Origin: Candidatus Ruthturnera sp. Tsphm01
Lineage (GTDB): Bacteria > Pseudomonadota > Gammaproteobacteria > PS1 > Pseudothioglobaceae
DNA: 64,000 nucleotides
Assembly: GCA_030142985.1 (NCBI GenBank)
Contig: CP125320.1
Location: forward strand, 625,639-689,638
Direction of reading: 5' to 3'
The translations under genes were made by a program, and so were the position numbers. The notes below the pieces were generated by a model. It ran no database searches. It was given only the letters and a program-made list of their open reading frames with translations, and was not told the origin of the DNA. Shown in pieces: positions 40,399 to 49,691 of the stretch (its first letter is position 1; each line of letters begins with the position of its first letter).

Positions 40399-41373
40399 TC
40401 ACTCAAAGTTATTTGCTAAAAAATTACTTTGAGATAAAAATTTCAAATCAAATGAAAAACCAGTGGCCGCTCTTGATTTACCAAAAGACTTGCCAATACC
40501 ATTATAACGACCACCTTGTGCCAATGCTTTGGGGTGGTTTTCGTTATAAGCTGAAAACACAATACCGGTGTGATATTCATAAGCTTGCAATTCACTAAGG
40601 TCAAAAATAACTTCAATACCTCTGGTATTAAGTTGTTTGTCAATAGCAATTAAATCCTCAATGGCTGTCTTGGCTTGATCAATATGGTTAAATATTGCCA
40701 ATGCCTCACTTAAAATATCCGAGCCTCCTTCTAGTTTTATCAAACGGGCAAATAAATCAGCATTTTTAAGCGCATTATTGTTTAAAAAAACTACCAAATC
40801 TGGGGTTGAACGACGTGAGAAAATTGCTCGTAATTGTGTAACAGTTTGTATTGAAATATTTTCTTGTGTTATCAGCGCATCAAAAATTGCAACATTGCCT
40901 AAACTAAGCACAACTGGACTAATTGATAATAGTTTTAAACTTTTCAGCATTAACTCAATCACTTCAACATCAGCGCTAATTTGATCTGAGCCATATAACT
41001 CAGCACCTGCTTGAATGGGAGAGCGTGAAGCGTAAAAATCATCCGCCTTGGTTTTTAGAATTGAATTGATATAGCAATATCTTTCAACTGAATCACTGCC
41101 ACGTTTGGCATCAATACGTGCAATTTGTGGAGTAATATCAGCATGCACACCTAACATTTTGCCACTGATTGGGTCTAATAATTTAAAGGTTTTCTCATCA
41201 ATAGCATCACTGGTCAATAGTAGTGAATTCACATGTTCAACCATAGGTGGAATGACCAAACAAAAACCTTTGTCAGCATACAAATCTAGAAGCCGACGGC
41301 GTAGAGACTCAAAAACCAATGCCTGATTATTAGTGAGCTCATCTATACCTTCAGGCAGTTGCCACGCCCCCAT
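40399..41373 (-). CDS. hisZ: ATP phosphoribosyltransferase regulatory subunit
   Basis: HisRS-like protein without tRNA synthetase activity that activates the short-form HisG in histidine synthesis. MGAWQLPEGIDELTNNQA at the N-terminus, ADITPQIARIDAKR (class II motif 2-like) and YYTGIVF-like AYEYHTGIVFSAY are visible. The 324-residue length is normal for HisZ and too short for HisS. Its presence predicts a short HisG elsewhere in the genome. It sits 5 bp after hflC. Confidence 0.93.
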   Translation of the reverse strand: MGAWQLPEGIDELTNNQALVFESLRRRLLDLYADKGFCLVIPPMVEHVNSLLLTSDAIDEKTFKLLDPISGKMLGVHADITPQIARIDAKRGSDSVERYCYINSILKTKADDFYASRSPIQAGAELYGSDQISADVEVIELMLKSLKLLSISPVVLSLGNVAIFDALITQENISIQTVTQLRAIFSRRSTPDLVVFLNNNALKNADLFARLIKLEGGSDILSEALAIFNHIDQAKTAIEDLIAIDKQLNTRGIEVIFDLSELQAYEYHTGIVFSAYNENHPKALAQGGRYNGIGKSFGKSRAATGFSFDLKFLSQSNFLANNFE

Positions 41374-41378
41374 TTTAA

Positions 41379-42236
41379 TTATTTAATTTGCGGATTAAAG
41401 TAACGGAAAAATTCTGTATTTGGATTAAGCACTAAAATATTGCCTTGATTAGAAAATGATTTTTTATACGATTCTAGTGCACGATAAAAAGCATAAAAAT
41501 CTACATTCTTATTATAGGCTTGCGCATAGTTATTTGCACTAACCGCATCACCTTCGCCTCGAATTTTCTCAGAATCTCGATAAGCATTCGCCAAAATAAT
41601 GGTACGCTCTTTGTCAGCCGCTGCTCTGATGATTTCAGCCTCTTCCGCACCTTTGGATCTAAATTCTTTAGCCACTCGTTGGCGCTCTGCTTGCATGCGA
41701 CGATAAACTGAATTAGACACCTCTTGTGATAAATCAATTCGTTTAATACGCACGTCAATAATTTCAATACCAAATTGAGCAATGTCTTTTTTAGCAAGCT
41801 TGACAATATTGGACATAATTTCACTACGTTCGCCAGAAACTACATCAGCAATTGTGCGTTTTGAAAATTCACTCTTAAGACCGGTTTTAATAATCTGTGT
41901 TAAACGATTATTAGTTCTTGCTATATTACCACCGGTTGATTTATAGAACTGTTCAGCGTCAATAATGCGCCATTTAACATAAGAATCAACAATTACATTT
42001 TTCTTCTCACCTGTTAAAAACCTCTCGGCTGGTGCATCTAAAGTTTGAATACGATTGTCAAACTTTACAATGTTATTAACAAACGGCATTTTAAATTTAA
42101 GGCCCGGAAACCTGTCAACAGTTACAATTTCACCTAAACGCAATTTAATTACGGTTTGAGTTTCGTTAACCATATAAAGTGTTGAACTTAATACTAAGAA
42201 CAAAACAGCAATTATTGCTAAACCTGTTTTTTGCAT
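41379..42236 (-). CDS. hflC: HflC, membrane regulator of FtsH
   Basis: SPFH/band-7 protein forming with HflK a periplasm-facing cage around the FtsH protease. One N-terminal membrane helix (GLAIIAVLFLVLSSTLYMV) is followed by the band-7 domain and a coiled-coil rich in Glu/Arg/Ala (RQRVAKEFRSKGAEEAEIIR). 285 residues. Its ATG abuts the hflK stop by one shared base. Confidence 0.95.
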   Translation of the reverse strand: MQKTGLAIIAVLFLVLSSTLYMVNETQTVIKLRLGEIVTVDRFPGLKFKMPFVNNIVKFDNRIQTLDAPAERFLTGEKKNVIVDSYVKWRIIDAEQFYKSTGGNIARTNNRLTQIIKTGLKSEFSKRTIADVVSGERSEIMSNIVKLAKKDIAQFGIEIIDVRIKRIDLSQEVSNSVYRRMQAERQRVAKEFRSKGAEEAEIIRAAADKERTIILANAYRDSEKIRGEGDAVSANNYAQAYNKNVDFYAFYRALESYKKSFSNQGNILVLNPNTEFFRYFNPQIK

Positions 42237-43399
42237 TATCTACCTCCTCTATTGCGGAAAATGTCTCTAACATTACCACCTTGGTTATTTTGTTGTGTTG
42301 ATGATTCTTGAGTAATAACTTGACCATTCGTTTGTCTGGCATTAATCAATTTGTCAATAGGTAAGTACATCATACTGTTGGCCTTAGAATCAACCATCAC
42401 CTTACTGGTAGAGACTAGTACATTTTCCATGGTTTCACGATATAAACGCTCCTTAGTAACTTTAGGTGCTTTTTCATACTCAGCTAAAATTTGTTTAAAG
42501 CGTGATGCTTCACCTTCTGATTTAGAGACCACTTTAGATTTATAAGCTTTCGATTCCTCAAGCACACGTACAGCTTTACCACGCGATTTTGGCAAAATAT
42601 CATTGGCATAAGTTTGCGCTTCGTTAATCAAACGCTGTTTATCCTCGCGTGCCTTAACCGCATCAGAAAAAGCAGATTGCACCTGTTCTGGTGGTTGTGC
42701 ATCTTGCATATTAACCGTTGTTATTAATAAGCCAGTTCTATATTTGTCGAGTAAAGATTGAGATTTTTCTTTGATATTGTCAGCGATACTAACTCGACCA
42801 TCCGTTAAAATGTAATCCATGGTATTTTGACCAACAATTTGTCGAATGGCGCTTTCAGAGACGTGACGAAGTGTTGTGTCTGGATTGACAACATTAAATA
42901 AATAAGCTTGAGCATCATTAATTTTATATTGAACTGCAAACTTAGCTTCAATCATATTTTCATCTTTAGTCAGCATTAAGGATTCGGATGAAACATTGCC
43001 ACTAAAACGCCGATTGCTGTTGACCACATTACGATAACCAATTTCAGCTGTTCTAATTTGTTCAACATTAACCCTGTTTAAAGTTTCAATCGGATAAGGG
43101 ATATGCCAGTGGGGCCCTTGAGAGGTTTCTTCTTGGAATGCACCAAAACGTAACACAATACCTTTTTCAGCTGGATCGATAATATAAATACCTGACAACA
43201 GCCAAACCAATAAAACCAAAATTAATATATATTTAAAACCCCCACTTGAAAGTGTTTCAGATGTGGCAACGCCTGATGATTTTTTACCATTAAAAAAACT
43301 GTCGAATTTATTTTTAAAATTTTTAATTACTTCCTCCAGTTCTGGTGGTGTTTGATTACCATCACTCCAAGGATTTTTATTGTTGTCATTCCGAGTCAT
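42236..43399 (-). CDS. hflK: HflK, membrane regulator of FtsH
   Basis: Partner of HflC. The cytoplasmic N-terminus (NNKNPWSDGNQTPPELEEVI) is characteristic, followed by one membrane helix (YILILVLLVWLLSGIYII, about 55-72), a band-7 domain and a coiled coil. 387 residues. It is the first gene of the minus-strand hflK-hflC-hisZ-purA-rnr operon and divergent from lptD. hfq and hflX, usual upstream members, are absent. Confidence 0.95.
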   Translation of the reverse strand: MTRNDNNKNPWSDGNQTPPELEEVIKNFKNKFDSFFNGKKSSGVATSETLSSGGFKYILILVLLVWLLSGIYIIDPAEKGIVLRFGAFQEETSQGPHWHIPYPIETLNRVNVEQIRTAEIGYRNVVNSNRRFSGNVSSESLMLTKDENMIEAKFAVQYKINDAQAYLFNVVNPDTTLRHVSESAIRQIVGQNTMDYILTDGRVSIADNIKEKSQSLLDKYRTGLLITTVNMQDAQPPEQVQSAFSDAVKAREDKQRLINEAQTYANDILPKSRGKAVRVLEESKAYKSKVVSKSEGEASRFKQILAEYEKAPKVTKERLYRETMENVLVSTSKVMVDSKANSMMYLPIDKLINARQTNGQVITQESSTQQNNQGGNVRDIFRNRGGR

Positions 43400-43526
43400 T
43401 TTGTTTATATGTCCAAATATAGTGAAAATCGAAGTTATTTTACCTAAAATAAAACAGGCTTATGTAATTAATTAGCAATCTAATATAATGTTAAAATAGC
43501 AAAATTTGAGAAAGTACTTGACCAAC

Positions 43527-45734
43527 ATGAGAAAGCAACCAGCTCTTTATGTATTGTTTGCCCTGCTACTATCTAGCACTATTAACGCCGAAACCTTAGT
43601 GCTAAACTGCCAAAACAACGCCTTACTTTTTCCAAAACAAGCCCTTTCAAGCGAAACCGAGGGTCTTGACATTCAAGCAGATTATAGCGAGATTGTCAAA
43701 GGCGGTCATCATCTTTTTAAAGGCAATGTTTCATTAAACTCGGGTGCTTATTTTTTGGGTGCCGATGAAATTAGTGTTAACAAATCTAGTAAAACATCTA
43801 CAGCAACTGGTCATGTTAAATTTCAAGACAACGAACTTATGCTGACTGGTGATAAAGCCGTGGTTAAAAAACAAGGTGAAATAACTCATGCAACACTAAA
43901 TCAGGTTAAATTTCACTATCCTAACTCAAGGATAAATGGTCGCGCACAAGTTGTGACTAATGATGGCACTAAACAAGTATTTAGTTCAGGTAGCTATAGT
44001 TTATGCCCGCTTGGTAATTCTGATTGGCAAATGAAGGCTGACAAAATTACATTAAACTCTTTAACAAACAAGGGCATGGCAGAAGAGGTTACTATTGAGT
44101 TTTTAGGGATGCCTATTTTTTATTCTACCCGCCATGAATGGGTGCTAAAAGGTCGTGGTTCTGGATTTTTGGCGCCAGCATTTGGTAATTATAGTGAATC
44201 AGGTGCTAATAAGGGTAACAACTACCAAGTTAGAATTCCTTATTACTTTAATATCGCTCCTGATCGTGATTTTCTTTTAACGCTTAACCAGTTATCAAGT
44301 CGTGGCAGTGCACTTGAAGGTAAATATCGTCAACTTATTACTAATAACCACTTGAGTGATGGGCGTTTTGAAATTGAAGGACTTTATTTAAATAAAGATA
44401 AAATTACCAATAATAGGCGCTGGTTACTAAACTCAAAATTAGACTTACCGCTTAATGCCAAAACTGATCTAAGTATTGTCACCAATCGAGTATCGGATTC
44501 GGATTACTTTAAAGAAATTACTCGTAATAATACTTCGGATTCAGAATTGCAATCTCATGTTGATTTGTCTTATAAAGATCAGAAGAAAAATTTAACTATG
44601 TCTTTATTTGTTGAGTCAGAGCAACTCATTAATAACGGCAGTGCTTCGTACACGCGCGCACCAGAATTATCTATTAACAAAGGCTATAAAGGCTTAGGTG
44701 GACGTCATGTTAATTTATCACTGGTTAGTACAAAATTTACACACAAAAACTCAAACACCACAACCAATAAAACTGGAATACGCACTTACGCACAAGCAAA
44801 ATTTAGCCGCTCAATAAGAGCCAATAATTACTCACTCACCCCAAGTTTGAATTTATTAACAACCGATTACACGATGAATGATGCCGATAATAAAAAGCGC
44901 AGTATTGTTAGCTTTAACCTTGACTCTAAATTATTTTTAGAAAGGAAAATGGCCTTATTTGGTACAAATTTAACCCAAACTTTAATACCAAGATTGGCTT
45001 ACAATTACACACCTAAAAAAGACCAAAGTGCATTGCCTAATTTTGACTCAGATGATAAAAATGATTCATACGAGGGTCTGTTCTCAGGGCAAAAATTTAC
45101 AGGTATTGATAGAATTGCCAGTGCTAATAACCTTATTTTTGGTCTTGAATCAGATTTTATTGACGAAGAAACAGGCGATACTTATTTAAGTTTAAAAATA
45201 GCCCAAGCATACCGATTTAATGACATAGGCATGAACATTAGTGGCGCCTTAGTTAGCCAAAGAAAATATTCTGATGTTGCTATATCAGCTAATTTAACGA
45301 TGCGTGATTTTGCTTTTAATAATTCACTGCAATACGATCCAGAAACCAATAAAATAAGTAAGCGGGATAGTTCGGTTAGTTATATTTTAAGTCCTAGAAA
45401 ATTTTTAACTTTGGCGAATTATGATGATAGTGGCAAAAAATCAGCTGAATTGTATGGTGCTTACCCGTTAACACAAAAAATACATGTGTTTGCTGGTATT
45501 AACCGATCCATTAGTGATTCAATTACCAATAAAGAAACCACAGGCATTGCTTATGAATCTTGCTGTTGGGCGGTGCGCCTAGCGCACTTTAAAGAGCATC
45601 TTAGTGATGGTGGTTATGACTACATGACTAAAATTGAGCTGGTACTTAAAGGGCTGGCCACCACTTCTTCAAATTTATATAAACGCCTAGAAGAAGATGT
45701 GCCTAATTATTTAGCCAATCTTGATGATTTTTAA
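43527..45734 (+). CDS. lptD: LPS-assembly protein LptD
   Basis: Outer-membrane beta-barrel that places LPS in the outer leaflet. A signal peptide (ALYVLFALLLSSTINA) leads to an OstA-like periplasmic domain and then a long barrel. The four cysteines that form LptD's essential disulphides can be seen: LNCQNN, SLCPLG, and the adjacent pair in ESCCWAVR near the C-terminus. I chose the ATG at 43527, giving 735 residues, over a TTG at 43506. surA follows at once, as in E. coli. Confidence 0.95.
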   Translation: MRKQPALYVLFALLLSSTINAETLVLNCQNNALLFPKQALSSETEGLDIQADYSEIVKGGHHLFKGNVSLNSGAYFLGADEISVNKSSKTSTATGHVKFQDNELMLTGDKAVVKKQGEITHATLNQVKFHYPNSRINGRAQVVTNDGTKQVFSSGSYSLCPLGNSDWQMKADKITLNSLTNKGMAEEVTIEFLGMPIFYSTRHEWVLKGRGSGFLAPAFGNYSESGANKGNNYQVRIPYYFNIAPDRDFLLTLNQLSSRGSALEGKYRQLITNNHLSDGRFEIEGLYLNKDKITNNRRWLLNSKLDLPLNAKTDLSIVTNRVSDSDYFKEITRNNTSDSELQSHVDLSYKDQKKNLTMSLFVESEQLINNGSASYTRAPELSINKGYKGLGGRHVNLSLVSTKFTHKNSNTTTNKTGIRTYAQAKFSRSIRANNYSLTPSLNLLTTDYTMNDADNKKRSIVSFNLDSKLFLERKMALFGTNLTQTLIPRLAYNYTPKKDQSALPNFDSDDKNDSYEGLFSGQKFTGIDRIASANNLIFGLESDFIDEETGDTYLSLKIAQAYRFNDIGMNISGALVSQRKYSDVAISANLTMRDFAFNNSLQYDPETNKISKRDSSVSYILSPRKFLTLANYDDSGKKSAELYGAYPLTQKIHVFAGINRSISDSITNKETTGIAYESCCWAVRLAHFKEHLSDGGYDYMTKIELVLKGLATTSSNLYKRLEEDVPNYLANLDDF

Positions 45735-45735
45735 A

Positions 45736-46632
45736 ATGAAAAAAATATTATTACTAATTTGTGTATTCTCATTTAGTGCATTCGGTGAATTTAATAGTAT
45801 TGTTGCCGTTGTTAATGGTGATTTGGTTACTTTTGATCAAATTAGTGCTAACATTAAATCCAATCACACTAAAACACAAAAACTAGTCTTGGTTAACCAA
45901 CAAGTAGACTTAATTTTACAATTACAAAAAATTAAACAACTGGGTATTGCACCAAAAACAACTACAATTGATAGTATATTAAATAATATTGCATCAAATA
46001 ACAACTTGAGTTCAATACAACTGCAATCTTTACCACAATTTAATGAGATTGTTAGTAATGTCAAACGGCGTTTGTCATTAGAAGGTCTTAGGCAGTTTGT
46101 CATTGAGAAGCTTAATATTAAAATTACTGAGGCTGAAATAACTAAGCAATTATCCAAAACTCCTAACCGTTCAAACAAGCTAGACCCACAAATTAGAATT
46201 GCACAAATTGCTATTAGTTCCATTGATCAGGCAGACTCATTGTTACAATCAAAAGATAATTTGATTAAAAGTTTCTTAATTAATTTAAATAAGAAAATCA
46301 ATATAGGTGGCTCGTTTTCTGCTTTGGCAAAACTCCATTCTCAAGACGCTTCTTATAAAAATGGTGGTAAATCTGAGTGGCTTGAAGTGTCAACATTGCC
46401 AAAAGTGTTTCAGCAAAACATAAAAGACCTTTCAATGAACGAGTTGTCACAGCCATTTAAAATAGAGCAAGTTTGGAGAATTGTCAAAATTATTGATAAG
46501 CGTAGTGTCGATAACTACTTGATTAAACTTAAAGCGAAATTAGTACGTCAAAAAGAAAGTGCCTACTTTAATGACTGGGTAAAAAAATTAAGAAAAGAAG
46601 CTTATATTGAAATTTTTGACAATAAGTTATAG
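45736..46632 (+). CDS. surA: periplasmic chaperone SurA, single parvulin domain
   Basis: Chaperone/prolyl isomerase guiding outer-membrane proteins, including LptD. A signal peptide (MKKILLLICVFSFSAFG) precedes the SurA N-domain (NSIVAVVNGDLVTFDQI) and one parvulin domain (IRIAQIAIS ... HSQDASYKNGGKSEWLE). At 298 residues it is much shorter than E. coli SurA (428) and lacks the second parvulin domain. I chose the ATG at 45736, two bases after the lptD stop region. Operon lptD-surA-rlmB. Confidence 0.92.
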   Translation: MKKILLLICVFSFSAFGEFNSIVAVVNGDLVTFDQISANIKSNHTKTQKLVLVNQQVDLILQLQKIKQLGIAPKTTTIDSILNNIASNNNLSSIQLQSLPQFNEIVSNVKRRLSLEGLRQFVIEKLNIKITEAEITKQLSKTPNRSNKLDPQIRIAQIAISSIDQADSLLQSKDNLIKSFLINLNKKINIGGSFSALAKLHSQDASYKNGGKSEWLEVSTLPKVFQQNIKDLSMNELSQPFKIEQVWRIVKIIDKRSVDNYLIKLKAKLVRQKESAYFNDWVKKLRKEAYIEIFDNKL

Positions 46633-47376
46633 ATGTCAAAATCAATTATTATTGCTGGCTTTCACGCTGTTCAAGCACAGTTAGAATCCAATCCAGAATG
46701 TTTTATTAATGTCTTTACACTAAATAAACGATGTGATAATCGCTTAAACATCCTCACCTCTGAACTAAACAGTCTTGGTATTAGTGTTCAACAGTGCGCT
46801 AAAGTCCAACTAGACAAATTAAGCAATCATCAAACTCATCAAGGTGTTGCAGCTGAAATATTATTACCCGCTCTGCCCAACCAAGGGGAATTAATCTCTT
46901 ATGTGTCTAAATTGAATAATGCTGGTTTAATTTTAATACTTGACTCTATTCAAGACCCTAGAAATTTAGGTGCTTGCTTACGTAGCGCCAATGCAGCTGG
47001 GGTTGATTGTGTGGTCATTAATAAAGATGGTTCGGCACCTATTAACGCACTGGTTCATAAAACTTCTGCAGGCGCGATTAACCAATTAAAAATTTTTCAA
47101 GTAACCAATCTGTCGCGCACCATTAAAGCGCTACAACAAGAAAATATTTGGGTAATCGGTTTAGATGGCTCTGCCAATACCTCCATTTATCAAATAGATT
47201 TAACCACGCCAAATGCTATTATTATGGGCGCTGAAGGTTTTGGCCTTAGAAGACTAACCAAACAATCTTGTGACCAATTGGCTAAAATTCCTATGCAAGG
47301 CAAGGTGGAGAGTTTAAACGTGTCTGTCGCCACAGGGGTAGCACTCTTTGAGGTAAATAGACAGCGTATTCTATAA
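46633..47376 (+). CDS. rlmB: 23S rRNA (guanosine-2'-O-)-methyltransferase RlmB
   Basis: SpoU/TrmH-family methyltransferase acting on G2251 of 23S rRNA in E. coli. An N-terminal RNA-binding part (IIAGFHAVQAQLES, then NHQTHQGVAAEI) precedes the knotted SAM domain. That domain has LDSIQDPRNLGACLRSANAAG, MGAEGFGLRRL and SLNVSVATGVALFE. 247 residues, normal length. It starts directly after the surA stop. Confidence 0.95.
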   Translation: MSKSIIIAGFHAVQAQLESNPECFINVFTLNKRCDNRLNILTSELNSLGISVQQCAKVQLDKLSNHQTHQGVAAEILLPALPNQGELISYVSKLNNAGLILILDSIQDPRNLGACLRSANAAGVDCVVINKDGSAPINALVHKTSAGAINQLKIFQVTNLSRTIKALQQENIWVIGLDGSANTSIYQIDLTTPNAIIMGAEGFGLRRLTKQSCDQLAKIPMQGKVESLNVSVATGVALFEVNRQRIL

Positions 47377-47377
47377 C

Positions 47378-48064
47378 TCAAGGTATGTGAATATGACGTA
47401 CATATTTGGTTAGCAATGATAGCAATTCTTTCTGCCTTGTATCGCTAAAACGACTGATAGGTCCAGACACGGTTAATGCCCCCACAAAATGACCATCATC
47501 AGCAATAACTGGCATTGAAATTGCAAACAAAGAAATGTTATGTTCATTAACTGAAACATAATAACCCTTATCACGAATATTTTTAAAAAAACCGCTAGGG
47601 TCATTTCTACGCTGACCATAAGCTAAAATTATTCGTCCTGAAGCGCCCTGATTAAGTTCTAATCTAGCACCTTGATTAATATTATGACGAATTTTGTCAA
47701 AAGAATGGGCACGATATAGACAAATACGATGATTACATTCTTCAATAAAAAATGAAGCTGTTTCATCGCAAGTATCCCGAATACCATCAACAATAGGTCT
47801 AATTTGGGTCAAATGATTGGTGTTTTTATAAATAGCACTTAGAAATAAGGGTTGCGTGCCAATGCAATAATTTTTGTCTACAGTGCGTACAACGTAGCCA
47901 TAATCAGCCAAAGTTTGCAATATTCGATACGTAGTTGAAAGGTTAAATTCTACTTTGGTGCAAATTTCTTTCAAACTTAACATGGGTTTATCCATAGAGA
48001 AAATAGACAAAATATACAAACTTTTTTCTATTGCGGTCATTTTTTTATTTGTTACTTTTTTCAT
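47378..48064 (-). CDS. IclR-family transcriptional regulator
   Basis: 228 residues from the ATG at 48064. A winged-helix N-terminus (AIEKSLYILSIFSMDKPMLS, then EICTKVEFNLSTTYRILQTL) is followed by an effector-binding IclR domain (GIRDTCDETASFFIEE, then GAASGRIILAY-like GASGRIILAYGQ, and SVNEHNISLFAISMPV). The ligand is unknown. It converges on rlmB with one base between stops. Its 5' side ends at an IS end (48135), so its promoter and any target genes there may have been disturbed. A longer reading frame into the IS is not credible. Confidence 0.9.
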   Translation of the reverse strand: MKKVTNKKMTAIEKSLYILSIFSMDKPMLSLKEICTKVEFNLSTTYRILQTLADYGYVVRTVDKNYCIGTQPLFLSAIYKNTNHLTQIRPIVDGIRDTCDETASFFIEECNHRICLYRAHSFDKIRHNINQGARLELNQGASGRIILAYGQRRNDPSGFFKNIRDKGYYVSVNEHNISLFAISMPVIADDGHFVGALTVSGPISRFSDTRQKELLSLLTKYVRHIHIP

Positions 48065-48205
48065 ATTGTGAAATAATAAACTATACAATGAAAAAAACAA
48101 CCTTAAATTCAAACTACTTGAGACTACATTAACCTGTAATCCTCCCAAAAATTAACACCCAATAAAAGTAGAATTTTCTTATAATCAAAACATAAGGAGA
48201 TTCAA

Positions 48206-48472
48206 ATGAAAACAACACGTAAATCAGATTCACAAATCATGCAAATTCTTAATCAAGCACAAGCAGGTACGCCAGTATCTGAACTATGCAGAGAGCACAG
48301 TATGAGCAGTGCCACTTTTTATAAATGGCGTGCTAAATATGGCGGCATGGATACATCAATGATAACTAGACTTAAAGAACTTGAAGCAGAGAATACAAGG
48401 CTTAAGAAGATGTACGCCGATGAGCGCTTAAAGGCAATGATTGTACAAGAGGCATTAACAAAAAAGTTTTAA
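48206..48472 (+). CDS. IS3-family transposase orfA (copy 1)
   Basis: 88-residue helix-turn-helix protein (SDSQIMQILNQAQAGTPVSE, LCREHSMSSATFYKWRAKYG) with a C-terminal leucine-zipper-like helix. It ends at an A6G tract (48460-48466) that in intact copies permits a -1 frameshift into orfB. It differs by one residue from the copy at 59.9 kb. Its orfB partner is truncated, so it cannot make a working transposase. Confidence 0.85.
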   Translation: MKTTRKSDSQIMQILNQAQAGTPVSELCREHSMSSATFYKWRAKYGGMDTSMITRLKELEAENTRLKKMYADERLKAMIVQEALTKKF

Positions 48473-48492
48473 GACCATCTTTACGTAAGAAG

Positions 48493-48876
48493 ATGGTCAA
48501 GCAGAGTATCAATAAACACAGAGTAACAGCACGATTAGCTTGCCAGGCTTTTAAGATCAGCGAGACATGTTATCGGTACGAGCCAAAGTTATCATCCGAG
48601 AATGAACTAATTGCTGATTGGTTATTGCGATTAACCACAACACACAAGCAATGGGGATTTGGATTGTGCTTTATGTATTTACGTAACATAAAAGGTTTTA
48701 GGTGGAATCACAAGCGTGTGTATCGTATTTACAGGCAACTAGAACTCAATCTTAGGATTAAGCCTAGAAGAAGAATCAAACGCGATAAGCCACAAGCTTT
48801 AAGCGTACCAATGACAATCAATCAAATTTGGTCAATGGATTTTATGTCAGACTCTTTAAATACAATGTCAAAATAG
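48493..48876 (+). pseudogene. truncated IS3-family orfB
   Basis: Identical to the first ~122 residues of the intact orfB at 60.2 kb (helical region, then LTTTHKQWGFGLCFMYLRNI) and reaching the first catalytic Asp (MDFMSDSLNT). The sequence then switches to an IS5 transposase gene in another frame, and the frame ends after MSK. The rest of the rve catalytic core is absent. Confidence 0.85.
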
Positions 48877-49312
48877 CTGCTGATGGCAAACGTAAAAACA
48901 CCTATAGCTTTAAAATGCATGCCAATACTGATGAAGATGGCTTCGTTAAGAAAATGACCTTCACACCGGGCAAAGTACACGACTCACAAGAGTTTGACAA
49001 ATTACCAGATTGTGAGAAAACCAAAGACAAATTGAAAGTTTGTGGGCAAGTTTTACGCTGATAGTGCTTATACCAACAAAAAGAATGATGAAAAGCTGGG
49101 TAAGAAAAATAACAAAGTCTTGCACAGAACATACAGAAATAAGCCTTTAACCAAACAGCAAAAGCAAGATAATAAACAACGCTCATCGATTCGTTATATT
49201 GTTGAGCGCACTTTTGGACTACTTAAGCTTCATCACGGATTAGCCAAGGCAAGATACCTTAGACTAAAACGCAACAAAACTAGTATGAATTATTCAAAGG
49301 TCTTTATAGAAT
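48858..49312 (+). pseudogene. IS5-family transposase fragment, frameshifted
   Basis: Encodes YNVKIAADGKRKNTYSFKMH through GQVLR in one frame. After an extra T near 49053 it continues as FYADSAYTNKKNDEKLG to RNKT in the next frame. It corresponds to about residues 170-320 of the transposase at 19.3-20.3 kb but is clearly diverged (for example LPDCEKTKDKLKV for LLEVERTNSKIKT). It ends in an IS5-type end near 49295-49312. Confidence 0.8.
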
Positions 49313-49362
49313 TTTATACAAAGTCCTCTTTAGAATGATGTAGTTTTTGGGGGTATTACACT

Positions 49363-49540
49363 AGCAATCTCATAAGTATCATGCCAATGGGTAATATCAG
49401 AACCCATTATTGAAGCGCCATGGCGAGCACGACGACCTTCGTGATGCCACAACTTGTTGCTAAACTTAACGGACTTCATTAGCGCAAATAGCCTAATATT
49501 AAATTGTGTCGAGTTTTGTCGTGGGTATAATAGTCTCGTT
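49363..49540 (-). pseudogene. relic resembling the C-terminal region of a multihaem (HAO-like) cytochrome
   Basis: The minus strand, without a proper start, encodes roughly FNIRLFALMKSVKFSNKLWH followed by HEGRRARHGASIMGSDITHW and HDTYEIA, then runs into the IS3-type end. The His-rich RRARHGA and THWHDTYEIA pattern resembles the C-terminal part of octahaem hydroxylamine-oxidoreductase-type cytochromes, where His residues are distal haem ligands. No CXXCH survives. The IS insertion probably removed the adjoining part. The family call is tentative. Confidence 0.35.
49504..49531 (+). promoter_or_regulatory. predicted promoter upstream of pnp
   Basis: TTGTGT (49504-49509) and a perfect TATAAT (49526-49531) with a 16 bp spacer. 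Transcripts would start near 49538 and carry a ~155-base leader before the pnp start. It overlaps the cytochrome-like relic on the other strand. rpsO, which normally precedes pnp, is absent, so pnp needs its own promoter. Confidence 0.5.
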
Positions 49541-49691
49541 TTTATGGTTTAACCCAAGTTTAAGTTTTATCTAAAATGTGTTCACTAAGCAAAGAAAAAT
49601 TTGCTTATTTCAGTACTTAGAATATATTTCAAATAAAACTTATTGGGTTCAAACCATAACTTCTTTTTTTAACTTTTCTTTGGAGGTTTTC

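Larger units (their letters stand above)
48135..49360 (+). mobile_element. chimeric IS scar: IS3-type ends with an internal IS5 fragment
   Basis: The left end TGTAATCCTCCCAAAAA (48135) and right end TTTTTGGGGGTATTACA (to 49360) form an imperfect inverted repeat of the IS3 type. Inside, orfA is whole, but orfB is cut at 48858-48864, where AAATACA is shared with the IS5 transposase gene. From there the sequence is IS5-family to about 49312. An IS5-type end and ~40 bases leading to the IS3-type end follow. Flanking triplets (ACC and CTA) show no target duplication. Confidence 0.75.

Noticed and set aside
48065..48148. N-terminal extension of the IclR gene into the IS end
   Set aside because: The extra 28 residues have no family match and lie partly within the IS terminal repeat; the ATG at 48064 is preferred.
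49578..49691. 38-residue extension of pnp
   Set aside because: Homology begins at the ATG at 49692, which has a GGAGG site; the upstream part is leader.
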